A stretch of DNA of 64,000 nucleotides. Source: JAJPKK01 sp963781195. GTDB taxonomy: Bacteria > Pseudomonadota > Alphaproteobacteria > Rhizobiales > Xanthobacteraceae. A program made the position numbers and the translations under genes. The stretch is taken from contig CAWAEZ010000002.1 in the NCBI GenBank assembly GCA_963781195.1, positions 1 to 64,000 on the forward strand, given 5' to 3'. The notes beneath the pieces were generated by a model that saw only the letters and a program-made list of their open reading frames with translations, made no database searches and had not been told where the DNA came from. Positions 54,715-62,510 of this stretch are shown piece by piece (position 1 is the stretch's first letter; every line of letters begins with the position of its first letter).

Positions 54715-55410
54715 ATGACATCTGCGACATCCGCAGCAAACACCGAGTCCGAGCACGAGGTGACCAGCACGCTGAGTGAGCCGCGCATCATCGCGGACAC
54801 CGGGGTGGCGGCGCGCGTCGCGTCGATCTGCGCGCCGGTGCTGATGGAGTTGGGATTCCGCCTGGTGCGGGTGCGGGTGTCCGCCAGCGCCAACTGCACG
54901 GTGCAGGTGATGGCGGAACGTGCCGACGGCAAGATGACGATCGAGGAATGCGAGACGGCGTCCCGGGCGTTGTCGCCGGTGCTCGATGCCGCCGATCCGA
55001 TCGATCGCGCCTACCGGCTCGAACTCTCCTCGCCCGGTCTCGACCGGCCCTTGGTGCGTCGCTCCGACTTCGAGCGTCAGGTTGGGCACGAGGTCAAGAT
55101 CGAGCTCGACGCCGCCCATCAGGGGCGCCGCCGTTTTCGCGGTGTTCTGCTCGGCGTCGAAGGCGCGGGCGCCCGCATCCGCTGCGACGACAAGGACGGT
55201 ACGGCCGAGTTCGTGTTGCCGTTCGAAGACATGGCCGACGCCAAGCTCGTCCTCACCGACGCGTTGATCGCCGCCTCGTTGCGGCGCGGCAAATCGGAGG
55301 TCCGTGCGGCCCGCCGCGGCCGTGGCCGCGGGCCCCAGGATGAAGATGAATTGAACGAAAGCCGCTCGTCCGGATCTCCGGCCGCGGTCGAGACCAAAGG
55401 AGATAACTGA
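54715..55410 (+). CDS. rimP: Ribosome maturation factor RimP
   Basis: RimP helps assemble the 30S subunit. The 231-aa protein starts MTSATSAANTESEHEV and has an N-terminal extension of about 20 residues. The core has LMELGFRLVRVRVSASANCTVQ, ECETASRALSPVLDAADPID, and YRLELSSPGLDRPLVRRSDFERQ. A basic tail of about 55 residues (VRAARRGRGRGPQDEDELNE) is longer than in E. coli RimP (150 aa) but usual in alphaproteobacteria. It ends by overlapping nusA by one base (TGATG). Confidence 0.95.
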   Translation: MTSATSAANTESEHEVTSTLSEPRIIADTGVAARVASICAPVLMELGFRLVRVRVSASANCTVQVMAERADGKMTIEECETASRALSPVLDAADPIDRAYRLELSSPGLDRPLVRRSDFERQVGHEVKIELDAAHQGRRRFRGVLLGVEGAGARIRCDDKDGTAEFVLPFEDMADAKLVLTDALIAASLRRGKSEVRAARRGRGRGPQDEDELNESRSSGSPAAVETKGDN

Positions 55411-56567
55411 TGGCCGTCAGCGCCAACCGGCTCGAGCTTCTGCAGATCGCCGACGCGGTCGCCCGCGAGAAATCGATCGACCGCGGCATCGTCATCGCCG
55501 CCATGGAAGACGCGATCCAGAAAGCCGCGCGCTCGCGCTACGGCAGCGAGACCGAGGTGCGTGCCGAGATCAATCCAAAGACCGGAGAGATGCGGCTGTC
55601 GCGGCTCCTCCTGGTGGTCGAGCAGATCGAGAACGACGCCATCCATATCAGCATCGAGGATGCGCGCCGGCGCAACCCGGCGGCCCAGGTCGGCGACTAC
55701 ATCGCCGAGCAGCTCCCACCGCTCGAATATGGCCGCATCGCCGCCCAGTCGGCCAAGCAGGTGATCGTGCAGAAGGTCCGCGAGGCCGAGCGCGACCGCC
55801 AGTACCAGGAATTCAAGGACCGCATCGGCGATATCGTGAACGGCATCGTCAAGCGGGTCGAATACGGCAACGTCGTTGTCGACCTCGGGCGCGGTGAGGC
55901 GATCGTGCGTCGCGACGAATTGCTGCCCCGTGAAGTGTTCCGCAACGGCGACCGCGTCCGGGCCTACATCTACGACGTGCGGCGCGAGCCGCGCGGACCG
56001 CAAATCTTCCTCTCGCGCACCCATCCGCAATTCATGGCGAAGCTGTTCGCGCAGGAGGTGCCGGAGATCTACGACAACATCGTCGAGGTGAAGGCGGTCG
56101 CCCGCGACCCGGGATCGCGGGCCAAGATCGCGGTGATCTCCAAGGACTCTTCGGTCGATCCGGTCGGCGCCTGCGTCGGCATGCGCGGCTCCCGCGTCCA
56201 GGCGGTGGTGAACGAGCTGCAAGGCGAGAAGATCGACATCATTCCGTGGTCGGCGGACGTCGCCACCTTCGTCGTCAACGCGCTGGCGCCCGCCGAGGTC
56301 GCCAAGGTAGTGCTCGACGAAGAGCGCGAGCGCATCTCGGTGGTCGTGCCCGACCAGCAGCTTTCGCTCGCCATCGGGCGGCGCGGCCAGAACGTGCGGC
56401 TCGCCTCGCAGCTCACCGGTTGGGACATCGACATCCTCACCGAGCAGGAGGAGTCGGAGCGCCGGCAGGCCGAGTTCGAGAAGCGCACCAAGATGTTCAT
56501 GGAAGCGCTCAACGTCGATGAGGTGGTGGGCCAGCTCCTCGCCTCGGAAGGATTTCAACTCCGTTGA
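55410..56567 (+). CDS. nusA: Transcription factor NusA, N-terminal part (NTD-S1-KH1-KH2), frame interrupted
   Basis: NusA binds RNA polymerase and nascent RNA and controls pausing, termination and antitermination. This 385-aa part keeps the polymerase-binding N-terminal domain (about 1-130), the S1 domain (about 135-200, IVNGIVKRVEYGNVVVDLGR) and both KH domains (VGMRGSRVQAVVNELQGEKI, IGRRGQNVRLASQLTGW). It then ends LASEGFQLR-stop, where the expected frame continues LASEGFNSVEELA. One base too many in GGATTTCAAC (about 56551-56560) causes the break. The rest is encoded by the next coding region, which starts 11 bp after this stop. Bacillus NusA lacks the C-terminal part, so this piece should be functional. 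Confidence 0.93.
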   Translation: MAVSANRLELLQIADAVAREKSIDRGIVIAAMEDAIQKAARSRYGSETEVRAEINPKTGEMRLSRLLLVVEQIENDAIHISIEDARRRNPAAQVGDYIAEQLPPLEYGRIAAQSAKQVIVQKVREAERDRQYQEFKDRIGDIVNGIVKRVEYGNVVVDLGRGEAIVRRDELLPREVFRNGDRVRAYIYDVRREPRGPQIFLSRTHPQFMAKLFAQEVPEIYDNIVEVKAVARDPGSRAKIAVISKDSSVDPVGACVGMRGSRVQAVVNELQGEKIDIIPWSADVATFVVNALAPAEVAKVVLDEERERISVVVPDQQLSLAIGRRGQNVRLASQLTGWDIDILTEQEESERRQAEFEKRTKMFMEALNVDEVVGQLLASEGFQLR

Positions 56568-56577
56568 GGAACTCGCA

Positions 56578-57021
56578 ATGGTAGACCAGAACGACATCGC
56601 CTCGATTGAGGGCTTCGACGAGGAGACCGCGAGCGAGCTGCAGGCCCGCGCCAACGACTATCTCGCCCAGGTCGAGGCCGAGCAGGATGCCCAGCGCATC
56701 CAGCTCGGTGTCGCGGACGAACTGCGCGAGGTGCCCGGCGTCACCACCAGGATGATGGTCGCGTTGGGCGGAAACGGCGTCAAGACGATCGAGGATCTCG
56801 CCGGCTGCGCCACCGACGATCTCGCCGGCTGGACCGAGCGCAAGGACGGCGAGGCGGTGCGCACCGCCGGCTTCCTCGACGGCTTCGAGATGTCGCGCGA
56901 GGAATGCGAGGCCCTGATCATGCAGGCCCGCGTCAAGGCCGGCTGGATCACCGAGGCGGATCTCGCGCCCAAGGCCGAGGCGGAGGAAGCGCCTGCCGAG
57001 GCCGCCGCCGAGGCGGAGTAA
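56578..57021 (+). CDS. NusA C-terminal acidic-repeat part, separated by frameshift
   Basis: This is the 147-aa C-terminal portion of NusA, with two helix-hairpin-helix acidic repeats: IASIEGFDEETASELQARAN and KTIEDLAGCATDDLAGWTER, then FEMSREECEALIMQARVKAG and an acidic Glu/Ala tail. In E. coli these repeats bind the alpha subunit CTD. The possible start ATG (56578) is preceded by GAGGA, which overlaps the stop codon of the NusA N-terminal part (TGAGGA), with 7 nt spacing. This would allow coupled re-initiation. Alternatively the frames are joined in reality by a sequencing correction or ribosomal shift. Confidence 0.85.
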   Translation: MVDQNDIASIEGFDEETASELQARANDYLAQVEAEQDAQRIQLGVADELREVPGVTTRMMVALGGNGVKTIEDLAGCATDDLAGWTERKDGEAVRTAGFLDGFEMSREECEALIMQARVKAGWITEADLAPKAEAEEAPAEAAAEAE

Positions 57022-57047
57022 GGCCGGCCCCCCACAAGGAAGGCAGC

Positions 57048-57776
57048 ATGCTGGCGCAGGCTCAGGACCCGGATCAGGACGGTGGTATCGTCGTCGACGA
57101 CGAGCCGGACCGCGGGCCGCGCCATGCGGCAGCGGCGACGGCGCGCATGTGTGCCGTGACCCGCGTCGTCCGCCCGGTCGGGGAGCTGATCCGGTTCGTC
57201 GCCGGACCGGAGGGACTCGTCCCCGACCTCAAGCGGCGGTTGCCGGGCCGGGGCGTCTGGGTGACGGCGCGCCGCGGCGACGTCGAAGCCGCCGCCAAAC
57301 GCGGGGCGTTCCAGAAAAGCTTGCGGGCGGATGTGAAGGTTCCGCCTGGATTGGCGGACCTCGTCGACGGGCTGCTCGAACGCGCCACTCTCGATGCCCT
57401 TGCGATCGCCCACAAGGCGGCGCAGGTGGTCACGGGTTTCACGCGGGTCGAGGCGGCGCTCGCCGAGCGGCCGGTTGTCGCACTGTTCCAGGCCAAGGAC
57501 GGCAGCGCCGACGGAGCCCGCAAGCTCGAGGCCGCGGCGGCGCGGCGCGGCGCGGCGAGCGGCCCGATCGAAATTGTGCGGACCTTCACCACCGAGCAAT
57601 TGGATTTGGCATTGGGCCGCCTAAATGTGGTACATGCAGCGCTGCTGGCCGGGCGGGCAGGCGAGACGCTTCTCGCGCGCTGGCGAATTCTTGAATGTTT
57701 TCGCGCGGTTGAACCGGACGAGCGGAAGTCCGGCTCGTGGCGCCCGAACCGCGACCGAGCAGAACCAGGATCGTAA
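57048..57776 (+). CDS. YlxR-L7Ae-like RNA-binding protein
   Basis: This 242-aa protein fuses two small RNA-binding folds often found as separate genes between nusA and infB in Gram-positives. The first is the YlxR/DUF448 domain (about 30-100, RMCAVTRVVRPVGELIRFVA, RRLPGRGVWVTAR). The second is an L7Ae/YlxQ-like domain (about 105-195, AHKAAQVVTGFTRVEAALAE). The fused form is usual in alphaproteobacteria. The ATG at 57048 has AAGGAAGGCAGC upstream. It overlaps infB by one base (TAATG). Confidence 0.9.
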   Translation: MLAQAQDPDQDGGIVVDDEPDRGPRHAAAATARMCAVTRVVRPVGELIRFVAGPEGLVPDLKRRLPGRGVWVTARRGDVEAAAKRGAFQKSLRADVKVPPGLADLVDGLLERATLDALAIAHKAAQVVTGFTRVEAALAERPVVALFQAKDGSADGARKLEAAAARRGAASGPIEIVRTFTTEQLDLALGRLNVVHAALLAGRAGETLLARWRILECFRAVEPDERKSGSWRPNRDRAEPGS

Positions 57777-60406
57777 TGACTGATAAGAAGAACCCCGGCG
57801 AGACGTTGACCGTCACCCCGACCAAGACCTTGACGCTCAAGCGCAGCGGCGTCGAGCAGGGGGTCGTGCGTCAGAGCTTCAGCCACGGCCGCACCAAGCA
57901 GGTGGTGGTCGAAAAGGTGAAGCGTCGCATCGGTCCTGGCGATTCAAAGCCTGAGCCCGCGCCGGCGGCCGCACCGCCGCCGCCGCCGCGTCGTGCGCCG
58001 ATGCCGAGCGGTCGCGGACCCGCGCCGTCGTCCGGACATGGCCCTGGGGGCGGCGGAAAGCCGTCGGGCGTCGTGCTGCGCACGCTGACCGAGGAAGAGC
58101 GCAACGCCCGCGCCCATGCACTTGCCGACTCCAAGGTGCGCGAGGCCGAAGAGCGCAAGATCGCCGAGGAGGAAGCGCGCCGCCGCAACGAGCGCGAATC
58201 CCGCGAGCGTGTGGAACGCGAGGCCGCCGAGGCGCGCAAGCGCGAGGAGGACGACCGCCGCCGGCACGACGACGAGGCCAAGCGCAGGGCCGAGACCGAG
58301 GCCAAGAAACGGTTCGGCGAGGACGAAAAGGCCAAGGCCGCGGCGACGACCACGACGACGACTCCGGCGACCGCCGCAGCCACCCCGGTCAACGCGCGAA
58401 CCGCCGTCCAGGAACCCGACGAGGAAGAAGCGCCGCGAACCGTCCGCCGGCCCGGCGGTGGCGTCGCGCGCCCGGTCCCCGCACCGAAACCGACACGGAC
58501 CGGTCCCCAGAAGCAACGCGGCCGTCTCACCGTCGTCACCGCTTTCAATGCCGGCGAGGAGCGCGAGCGCTCGGTAGCGTCGTTCCGCCGCCGCATGCAG
58601 CGCCTGACCAAGGGGCATGCCGCCAACGAAACCAAGGAAAAGCTCGTCCGTGAGGTGACGATCCCGGAAGTCATCACCATCCAGGAACTCGCCAACCGCA
58701 TGTCCGAGCGTGCCGTCGACGTGATCAAGCTGCTCATGAAGCAGGGGCAGATGCTCAAGATCACCGACACCATCGACGCCGACACCGCCCAGCTCATCGC
58801 CGAGGAACTCGGCCATTCGGTGCGCCGCGTCGCCGAGTCCGACGTTGAAGAGGGCCTGTTCGACACCGCCGACGATCCGGCCGATCTGGTGTCGCGCCCG
58901 CCGGTCGTGACCATCATGGGCCATGTCGACCACGGCAAGACCTCGCTGCTCGACGCCATCCGTGCCACCAACGTGGCGGGCGGGGAGGCCGGCGGGATCA
59001 CCCAGCACATCGGCGCCTACCAGGTGACCGCGCCGTCGGGCTCGAAGATCACCTTCATCGACACCCCCGGCCACGCGGCGTTCACGTCGATGCGCGCCCG
59101 CGGCGCCAAAGTCACCGACATCGTGGTGCTGGTGGTCGCGGCGGATGACGGCGTGATGCCGCAGACGATCGAGGCGATCCAGCACGCCAAGGCGGCGAAG
59201 GTTCCGATGATCGTCGCCATCAACAAGATCGACAAACCGGACGCCAAGCCCGACCGGGTCCGGACCGAACTGCTGCAGTACGAGGTCCAGGTCGAATCGA
59301 TGGGCGGCGACGTGCTCGACGTCGAGGTGTCGGCGACCAAGAAGACCAATCTCGACAAGCTGCTCGAAACCCTCGGGCTGCAGTCCGAAATCCTCGATCT
59401 CAAGGCGAACCCGAAACGGGCGGCCGAAGGCACCGTGATCGAGGCTAAGCTCGATCGTGGCCGTGGTCCGGTGGCGACCGTGCTGGTCCAGCGCGGCACC
59501 CTTCGCGGCGGCGACATCGTGGTGGCCGGTGCCGAATGGGGCCGGGTCCGCGCCCTGTTGTCCGCCGCCGGCGACGCCGTGAGCGAAGCCGGTCCGTCGA
59601 CGCCGGTCGAGGTGCTCGGTTTCAACGGCACCCCGGAGGCGGGCGACCGTCTCGCGGTGGTGGAGAGCGAGGCGCGCGCGCGCGAGGTCACCGATTATCG
59701 CGCCCGTCAGAAGCGCGAGAAGATGGCGGCCCGGGCGAGCGGGATGCGCGGTTCGCTCGAGCAGATGATGAACCAGCTCAAGACGACGGGGCGGAAGGAA
59801 TTCCCGCTCCTCATCAAGGGCGACGTGCAGGGCTCGGTCGAGGCGATCGTCGGCTCGCTCGAGAAGCTCGGCACCTCGGAGGTCGGCGCCCGCATCATCC
59901 TCGCCGGCGCCGGCGGCATCAGCGAATCCGACATTACGCTGGCGCAGGCGGCCGGCGCGTCGGTGATCGGCTTCAATGTCCGCGCGCACAAGGAAGCGCG
60001 CGAGATGGCGGAGCGCGACGGCGTCGAAATCCGCTACTACAACGTCATCTACGATCTCGTCGACGACGTGAAGAAGGCGATGTCCGGTCTGCTGGCGCCG
60101 ACGCTGCGCGAGACCATGCTGGGCAACGCGCTGATCCTGGAGATCTTCAACATCTCCAAGGTCGGCAAGATCGCCGGTTGCCGCGTCACCGACGGCACCG
60201 TGGAACGCGGCGCGAATGTGCGCCTGATCCGCGACAATGTCGTCATCCACGAAGGCAAGCTGTCCCAGCTCAAGCGCTTCAAGGACGACGCCAAGGAAGT
60301 TCTCGCCGGCCAGGAATGCGGCATGTCGTTCGAGAACTACCAGGACATGCGCGCCGGCGACGTCATCGAATGTTATCGCGTGGAGACGGTGCAGCGCTCC
60401 CTTTAG
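57776..60406 (+). CDS. infB: Translation initiation factor IF-2
   Basis: IF-2 is the GTPase that brings fMet-tRNA to the 30S subunit. The 876-aa protein has a long, charged N-terminus: an IF2-associated part with TLKRSGVEQGVVRQSFSHGR, a Glu/Arg-rich helix (about 115-200) and a Pro/Thr linker. The G domain follows, with G1 GHVDHGKTSLLDAI, G3 DTPGHAAF and G4 NKIDKPDAKPD, then domains II-IV. It starts MTDKKNPGETLTVTPTKTL and ends RVETVQRSL. rbfA follows after 105 bp containing hairpins and a tRNA-like fragment. Confidence 0.98.
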   Translation: MTDKKNPGETLTVTPTKTLTLKRSGVEQGVVRQSFSHGRTKQVVVEKVKRRIGPGDSKPEPAPAAAPPPPPRRAPMPSGRGPAPSSGHGPGGGGKPSGVVLRTLTEEERNARAHALADSKVREAEERKIAEEEARRRNERESRERVEREAAEARKREEDDRRRHDDEAKRRAETEAKKRFGEDEKAKAAATTTTTTPATAAATPVNARTAVQEPDEEEAPRTVRRPGGGVARPVPAPKPTRTGPQKQRGRLTVVTAFNAGEERERSVASFRRRMQRLTKGHAANETKEKLVREVTIPEVITIQELANRMSERAVDVIKLLMKQGQMLKITDTIDADTAQLIAEELGHSVRRVAESDVEEGLFDTADDPADLVSRPPVVTIMGHVDHGKTSLLDAIRATNVAGGEAGGITQHIGAYQVTAPSGSKITFIDTPGHAAFTSMRARGAKVTDIVVLVVAADDGVMPQTIEAIQHAKAAKVPMIVAINKIDKPDAKPDRVRTELLQYEVQVESMGGDVLDVEVSATKKTNLDKLLETLGLQSEILDLKANPKRAAEGTVIEAKLDRGRGPVATVLVQRGTLRGGDIVVAGAEWGRVRALLSAAGDAVSEAGPSTPVEVLGFNGTPEAGDRLAVVESEARAREVTDYRARQKREKMAARASGMRGSLEQMMNQLKTTGRKEFPLLIKGDVQGSVEAIVGSLEKLGTSEVGARIILAGAGGISESDITLAQAAGASVIGFNVRAHKEAREMAERDGVEIRYYNVIYDLVDDVKKAMSGLLAPTLRETMLGNALILEIFNISKVGKIAGCRVTDGTVERGANVRLIRDNVVIHEGKLSQLKRFKDDAKEVLAGQECGMSFENYQDMRAGDVIECYRVETVQRSL

Positions 60407-60437
60407 AGGCGACGGCATCGCGAATTTGAGTCGCCGG

Positions 60438-60498
60438 CGTCGCGCCGGCGGCGATCAACGATTATTCCCGTTCGCCGGGTTCGAATCCCGGCGCGACG
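60438..60498 (+). other. tRNA-like fragment between infB and rbfA
   Basis: A perfect tRNA T arm, CCGGG-TTCGAAT-CCCGG (60475-60491), is directly followed by CGCGACG (60492-60498). This is fully complementary to CGTCGCG (60438-60444), as an acceptor stem would be. Only 30 nt lie between the 5' acceptor strand and the T arm, too few for both a D arm and an anticodon arm, and no CCA follows. The 5' strand also belongs to a competing GCCGGCG/CGCCGGC hairpin after infB. It is probably a decayed tRNA or a tRNA-like processing signal. Confidence 0.45.
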
Positions 60499-60511
60499 GG
60501 CAGGAGCACAA

Positions 60512-60946
60512 ATGTCACGACATCAACAGGTGCCCGGCAAGGGCAGTTCACAGCGCCAGCTTCGCGTCGGCGAGCTCGTCCGTCATGCCGTGGCCGAGAT
60601 TCTCGCCCGCGGCGACATCCATGATCCGGTGATCGAGACGCATCTCGTCACGGTGCCGGAGGTGCGCATGTCGCCCGACCTGCGGCTCGCGACGGTGTAC
60701 GTCATGCCGCTCGGCGGCAGCGACGAGCACGACGTGCTCGCGGCGCTCGAACGCAACCAGCGTTACATGCGCGGCGAGGTCGCCCACCGGGTGAACCTGA
60801 AGTTCGCGCCCGACATCCGCTTCCGCATCGACGAGCGGTTCCGCGAGGCGGATCGCATCGAGCGGCTGTTGCGCTCGCCCGAGGTCCAGCGCGATCTCGA
60901 CAAGTCGCAGACGAGCGCCGACCACGATTCCAGCGAGACAAAATGA
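60512..60946 (+). CDS. rbfA: 30S ribosome-binding factor RbfA
   Basis: RbfA is a KH-fold factor for late 16S rRNA maturation. The 144-aa protein starts MSRHQQVPGKGSSQRQLRVG and contains VTVPEVRMSPDLRLATVYVM and the conserved LKFAPDIRFRIDERFREADR. AGGAGCACAA precedes the ATG. The stop overlaps the truB start (ATGA, 60943), so translation is coupled. Confidence 0.96.
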   Translation: MSRHQQVPGKGSSQRQLRVGELVRHAVAEILARGDIHDPVIETHLVTVPEVRMSPDLRLATVYVMPLGGSDEHDVLAALERNQRYMRGEVAHRVNLKFAPDIRFRIDERFREADRIERLLRSPEVQRDLDKSQTSADHDSSETK

Positions 60947-62001
60947 GTTCGACAACCAGCGAAGAGCCGGACGCAGGCGCCGCCTGCGCTCCGCAGCCCA
61001 TTCCCGTCGAGACGACGCTCGCGCCGGCTCCGCCCGGTCCCAAGGCCAAGCGGGAGAAGCACGACGTCCATGGCTGGGTGGTGCTCGACAAGCCGGTCGG
61101 CATGACCTCGACCCACGCGGTGTCGGTGATCAAGCGCCTGTTCAAGGCCAAGCGTGCCGGACATGCCGGGACGCTCGATCCGCTGGCGTCCGGCTGCCTC
61201 CCGATTGCGCTCGGCGATGCCACCAAGACGGTGCCGTTCGTGATGGACGGCCGCAAGGCCTACGGTTTTACCGTTCGGTGGGGCGAAGAGCGGGACACCG
61301 ACGATGCCGAGGGGCGCGTCGTGACGAGCAGCGACGCCCGGCCGAGCGCCGACGCGATCGAGGCGCTGTTGCCCGGATTCGTCGGCGCCATCGAACAGGT
61401 GCCGCCGCGATTCTCCGCCATCAAGATCGAAGGCGAGCGCGCCTATGACATCGCCCGCGACGGCGAGGTGTTCGAGCTCAAGCCGCGCGTGGTGAACATC
61501 GAACGGCTGTCGCTCGAAGAAATGGTCGATGCCGACCACAGCCGTTTCCACGCGGAATGCGGCAAGGGGACCTATGTGCGGGCGATCGCCCGCGACCTCG
61601 GCCGCCTGCTCGGCTGCGGCGGCCATGTCTCGGCGCTGCGGCGAACCGCAGTCGGCCCGTTCCAGGACGGCGACATGATTTCGCTGGAACGGGTCGAGGC
61701 TTTATGTCATAGAGCCGCGTTCGGCGAGGTGAGCCTCGCCGATGCACTGCTGCCCGTTGCGACCGCGCTGGACGACATCCCGGCGCTGGCCGTCAGTCGG
61801 GCGGATGCGGCCAGGCTCCAACGGGGCCAGGCCGTTTTGTTGCGCGGACGGGACGCTCCCATGGTCCGTGGCACGGTTTACGTCACCGCGTCGGGCAGCC
61901 TGATTGCCCTCGCCGAAGTCGACCGCGGCGAAGTCGTCCCCAAGCGCGTGTTCAATCTCGCCGGCCTGCAGGGCAGAGCCGGCCGACAGGAAGGTCGTTG
62001 A
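60943..62001 (+). CDS. truB: tRNA pseudouridine(55) synthase TruB
   Basis: TruB makes pseudouridine 55 in the T loop of tRNAs. The 352-aa protein has an N-terminal extension of about 40 residues rich in Pro/Ala/Glu, then WVVLDKPVGMTSTHAVSVIK, the catalytic aspartate in RAGHAGTLDPLASGCLPIAL, and PRFSAIKIEGERAYDIAR. The C-terminal part is PUA-like. It overlaps rbfA by 4 bp and is followed by rpsO with 2 bp between. Confidence 0.97.
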   Translation: MSSTTSEEPDAGAACAPQPIPVETTLAPAPPGPKAKREKHDVHGWVVLDKPVGMTSTHAVSVIKRLFKAKRAGHAGTLDPLASGCLPIALGDATKTVPFVMDGRKAYGFTVRWGEERDTDDAEGRVVTSSDARPSADAIEALLPGFVGAIEQVPPRFSAIKIEGERAYDIARDGEVFELKPRVVNIERLSLEEMVDADHSRFHAECGKGTYVRAIARDLGRLLGCGGHVSALRRTAVGPFQDGDMISLERVEALCHRAAFGEVSLADALLPVATALDDIPALAVSRADAARLQRGQAVLLRGRDAPMVRGTVYVTASGSLIALAEVDRGEVVPKRVFNLAGLQGRAGRQEGR

Positions 62002-62003
62002 CG

Positions 62004-62273
62004 ATGTCGATTACTACCGAACGTAAATCGGAAGTCATCAAGACGTACGCCAAGAAGGCCGGCGACACCGGGTCGCCGGAGGTGCAGGTTGCAATCCTCT
62101 CGGAGCGCATTTCCAACCTGACCGAGCATTTCAAGACCCATGTGAAAGACAACCACTCGCGGCGCGGACTGCTCAAGCTCGTGTCACAGCGCCGCCAACT
62201 TCTCGATTATCTCAAGCGGGTCAACGAGGCCAGCTACAAGGGCCTGATCGAGAAGCTCGGGATCCGCCGCTGA
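62004..62273 (+). CDS. rpsO: 30S ribosomal protein S15
   Basis: S15 is a primary 16S rRNA-binding protein that organises the central domain. The 89-aa protein is full length and starts MSITTERKSEVIKTYAKKAG, with TGSPEVQVAILSERISNLTEH and HSRRGLLKLVSQRRQLLDYL, the rRNA-binding face. GGAAGG precedes the start at 9 nt. It is followed by pnp, as in most bacteria, with a 237-bp leader between. Confidence 0.98.
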   Translation: MSITTERKSEVIKTYAKKAGDTGSPEVQVAILSERISNLTEHFKTHVKDNHSRRGLLKLVSQRRQLLDYLKRVNEASYKGLIEKLGIRR

Positions 62274-62280
62274 GCGGGCT

Positions 62281-62301
62281 CTGCGCGCGACGAAGCGCGC
62301 A
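62281..62301 (+). terminator. GC hairpin after rpsO
   Basis: TGCGCGC and GCGCGCA pair around GACGAA, directly after the rpsO stop. No U-run follows, so it is more likely an RNA-stabilising or partial termination element between rpsO and pnp than a full intrinsic terminator. Confidence 0.4.
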
Positions 62302-62390
62302 TGTTCGGCGGGCGCCCGATTGCGTCCGCCGCAGTGCCGGCGGCCGAGGCCGCCGCAACCCCGGACGATGAGCGTCCGGTGTTCGAAGGG

Positions 62391-62505
62391 CATGAAAGCC
62401 ATGGCAGGATCGCCGGACGCTGCAACGAGGTGGGCCCCTGCGCTCCCGCGCAGCCTCTCGCCGTCTTGCTCATGGCTTTCATGGCCACAAAACCATGAAA
62501 GAAAG
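62391..62505 (+). promoter_or_regulatory. pnp leader with mutually exclusive hairpins
   Basis: CATGAAAGCCATG (62391-62403) is perfectly complementary to CATGGCTTTCATG (62471-62483), giving a 13-bp stem. The same second arm, as CTTTCATGG (62476-62484), also pairs perfectly with CCATGAAAG (62493-62501), an 8-nt-loop hairpin that covers the start of the pnp SD region (GAAAGAAAG). Only one can form at a time. E. coli pnp is autoregulated through an RNase III-cut leader stem; a similar role here is inference. Confidence 0.5.
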
Positions 62506-62510
62506 CAAAA

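Noticed and set aside
57944..60418. 824-codon minus-strand frame opposite infB
   Set aside because: Antisense shadow of infB, with His/Asp/Arg/Leu-rich composition typical of reverse reading of GC-rich genes.
62301..62498. 65-codon frame between rpsO and pnp
   Set aside because: No ribosome site or family likeness; the DNA is better explained by leader hairpins.
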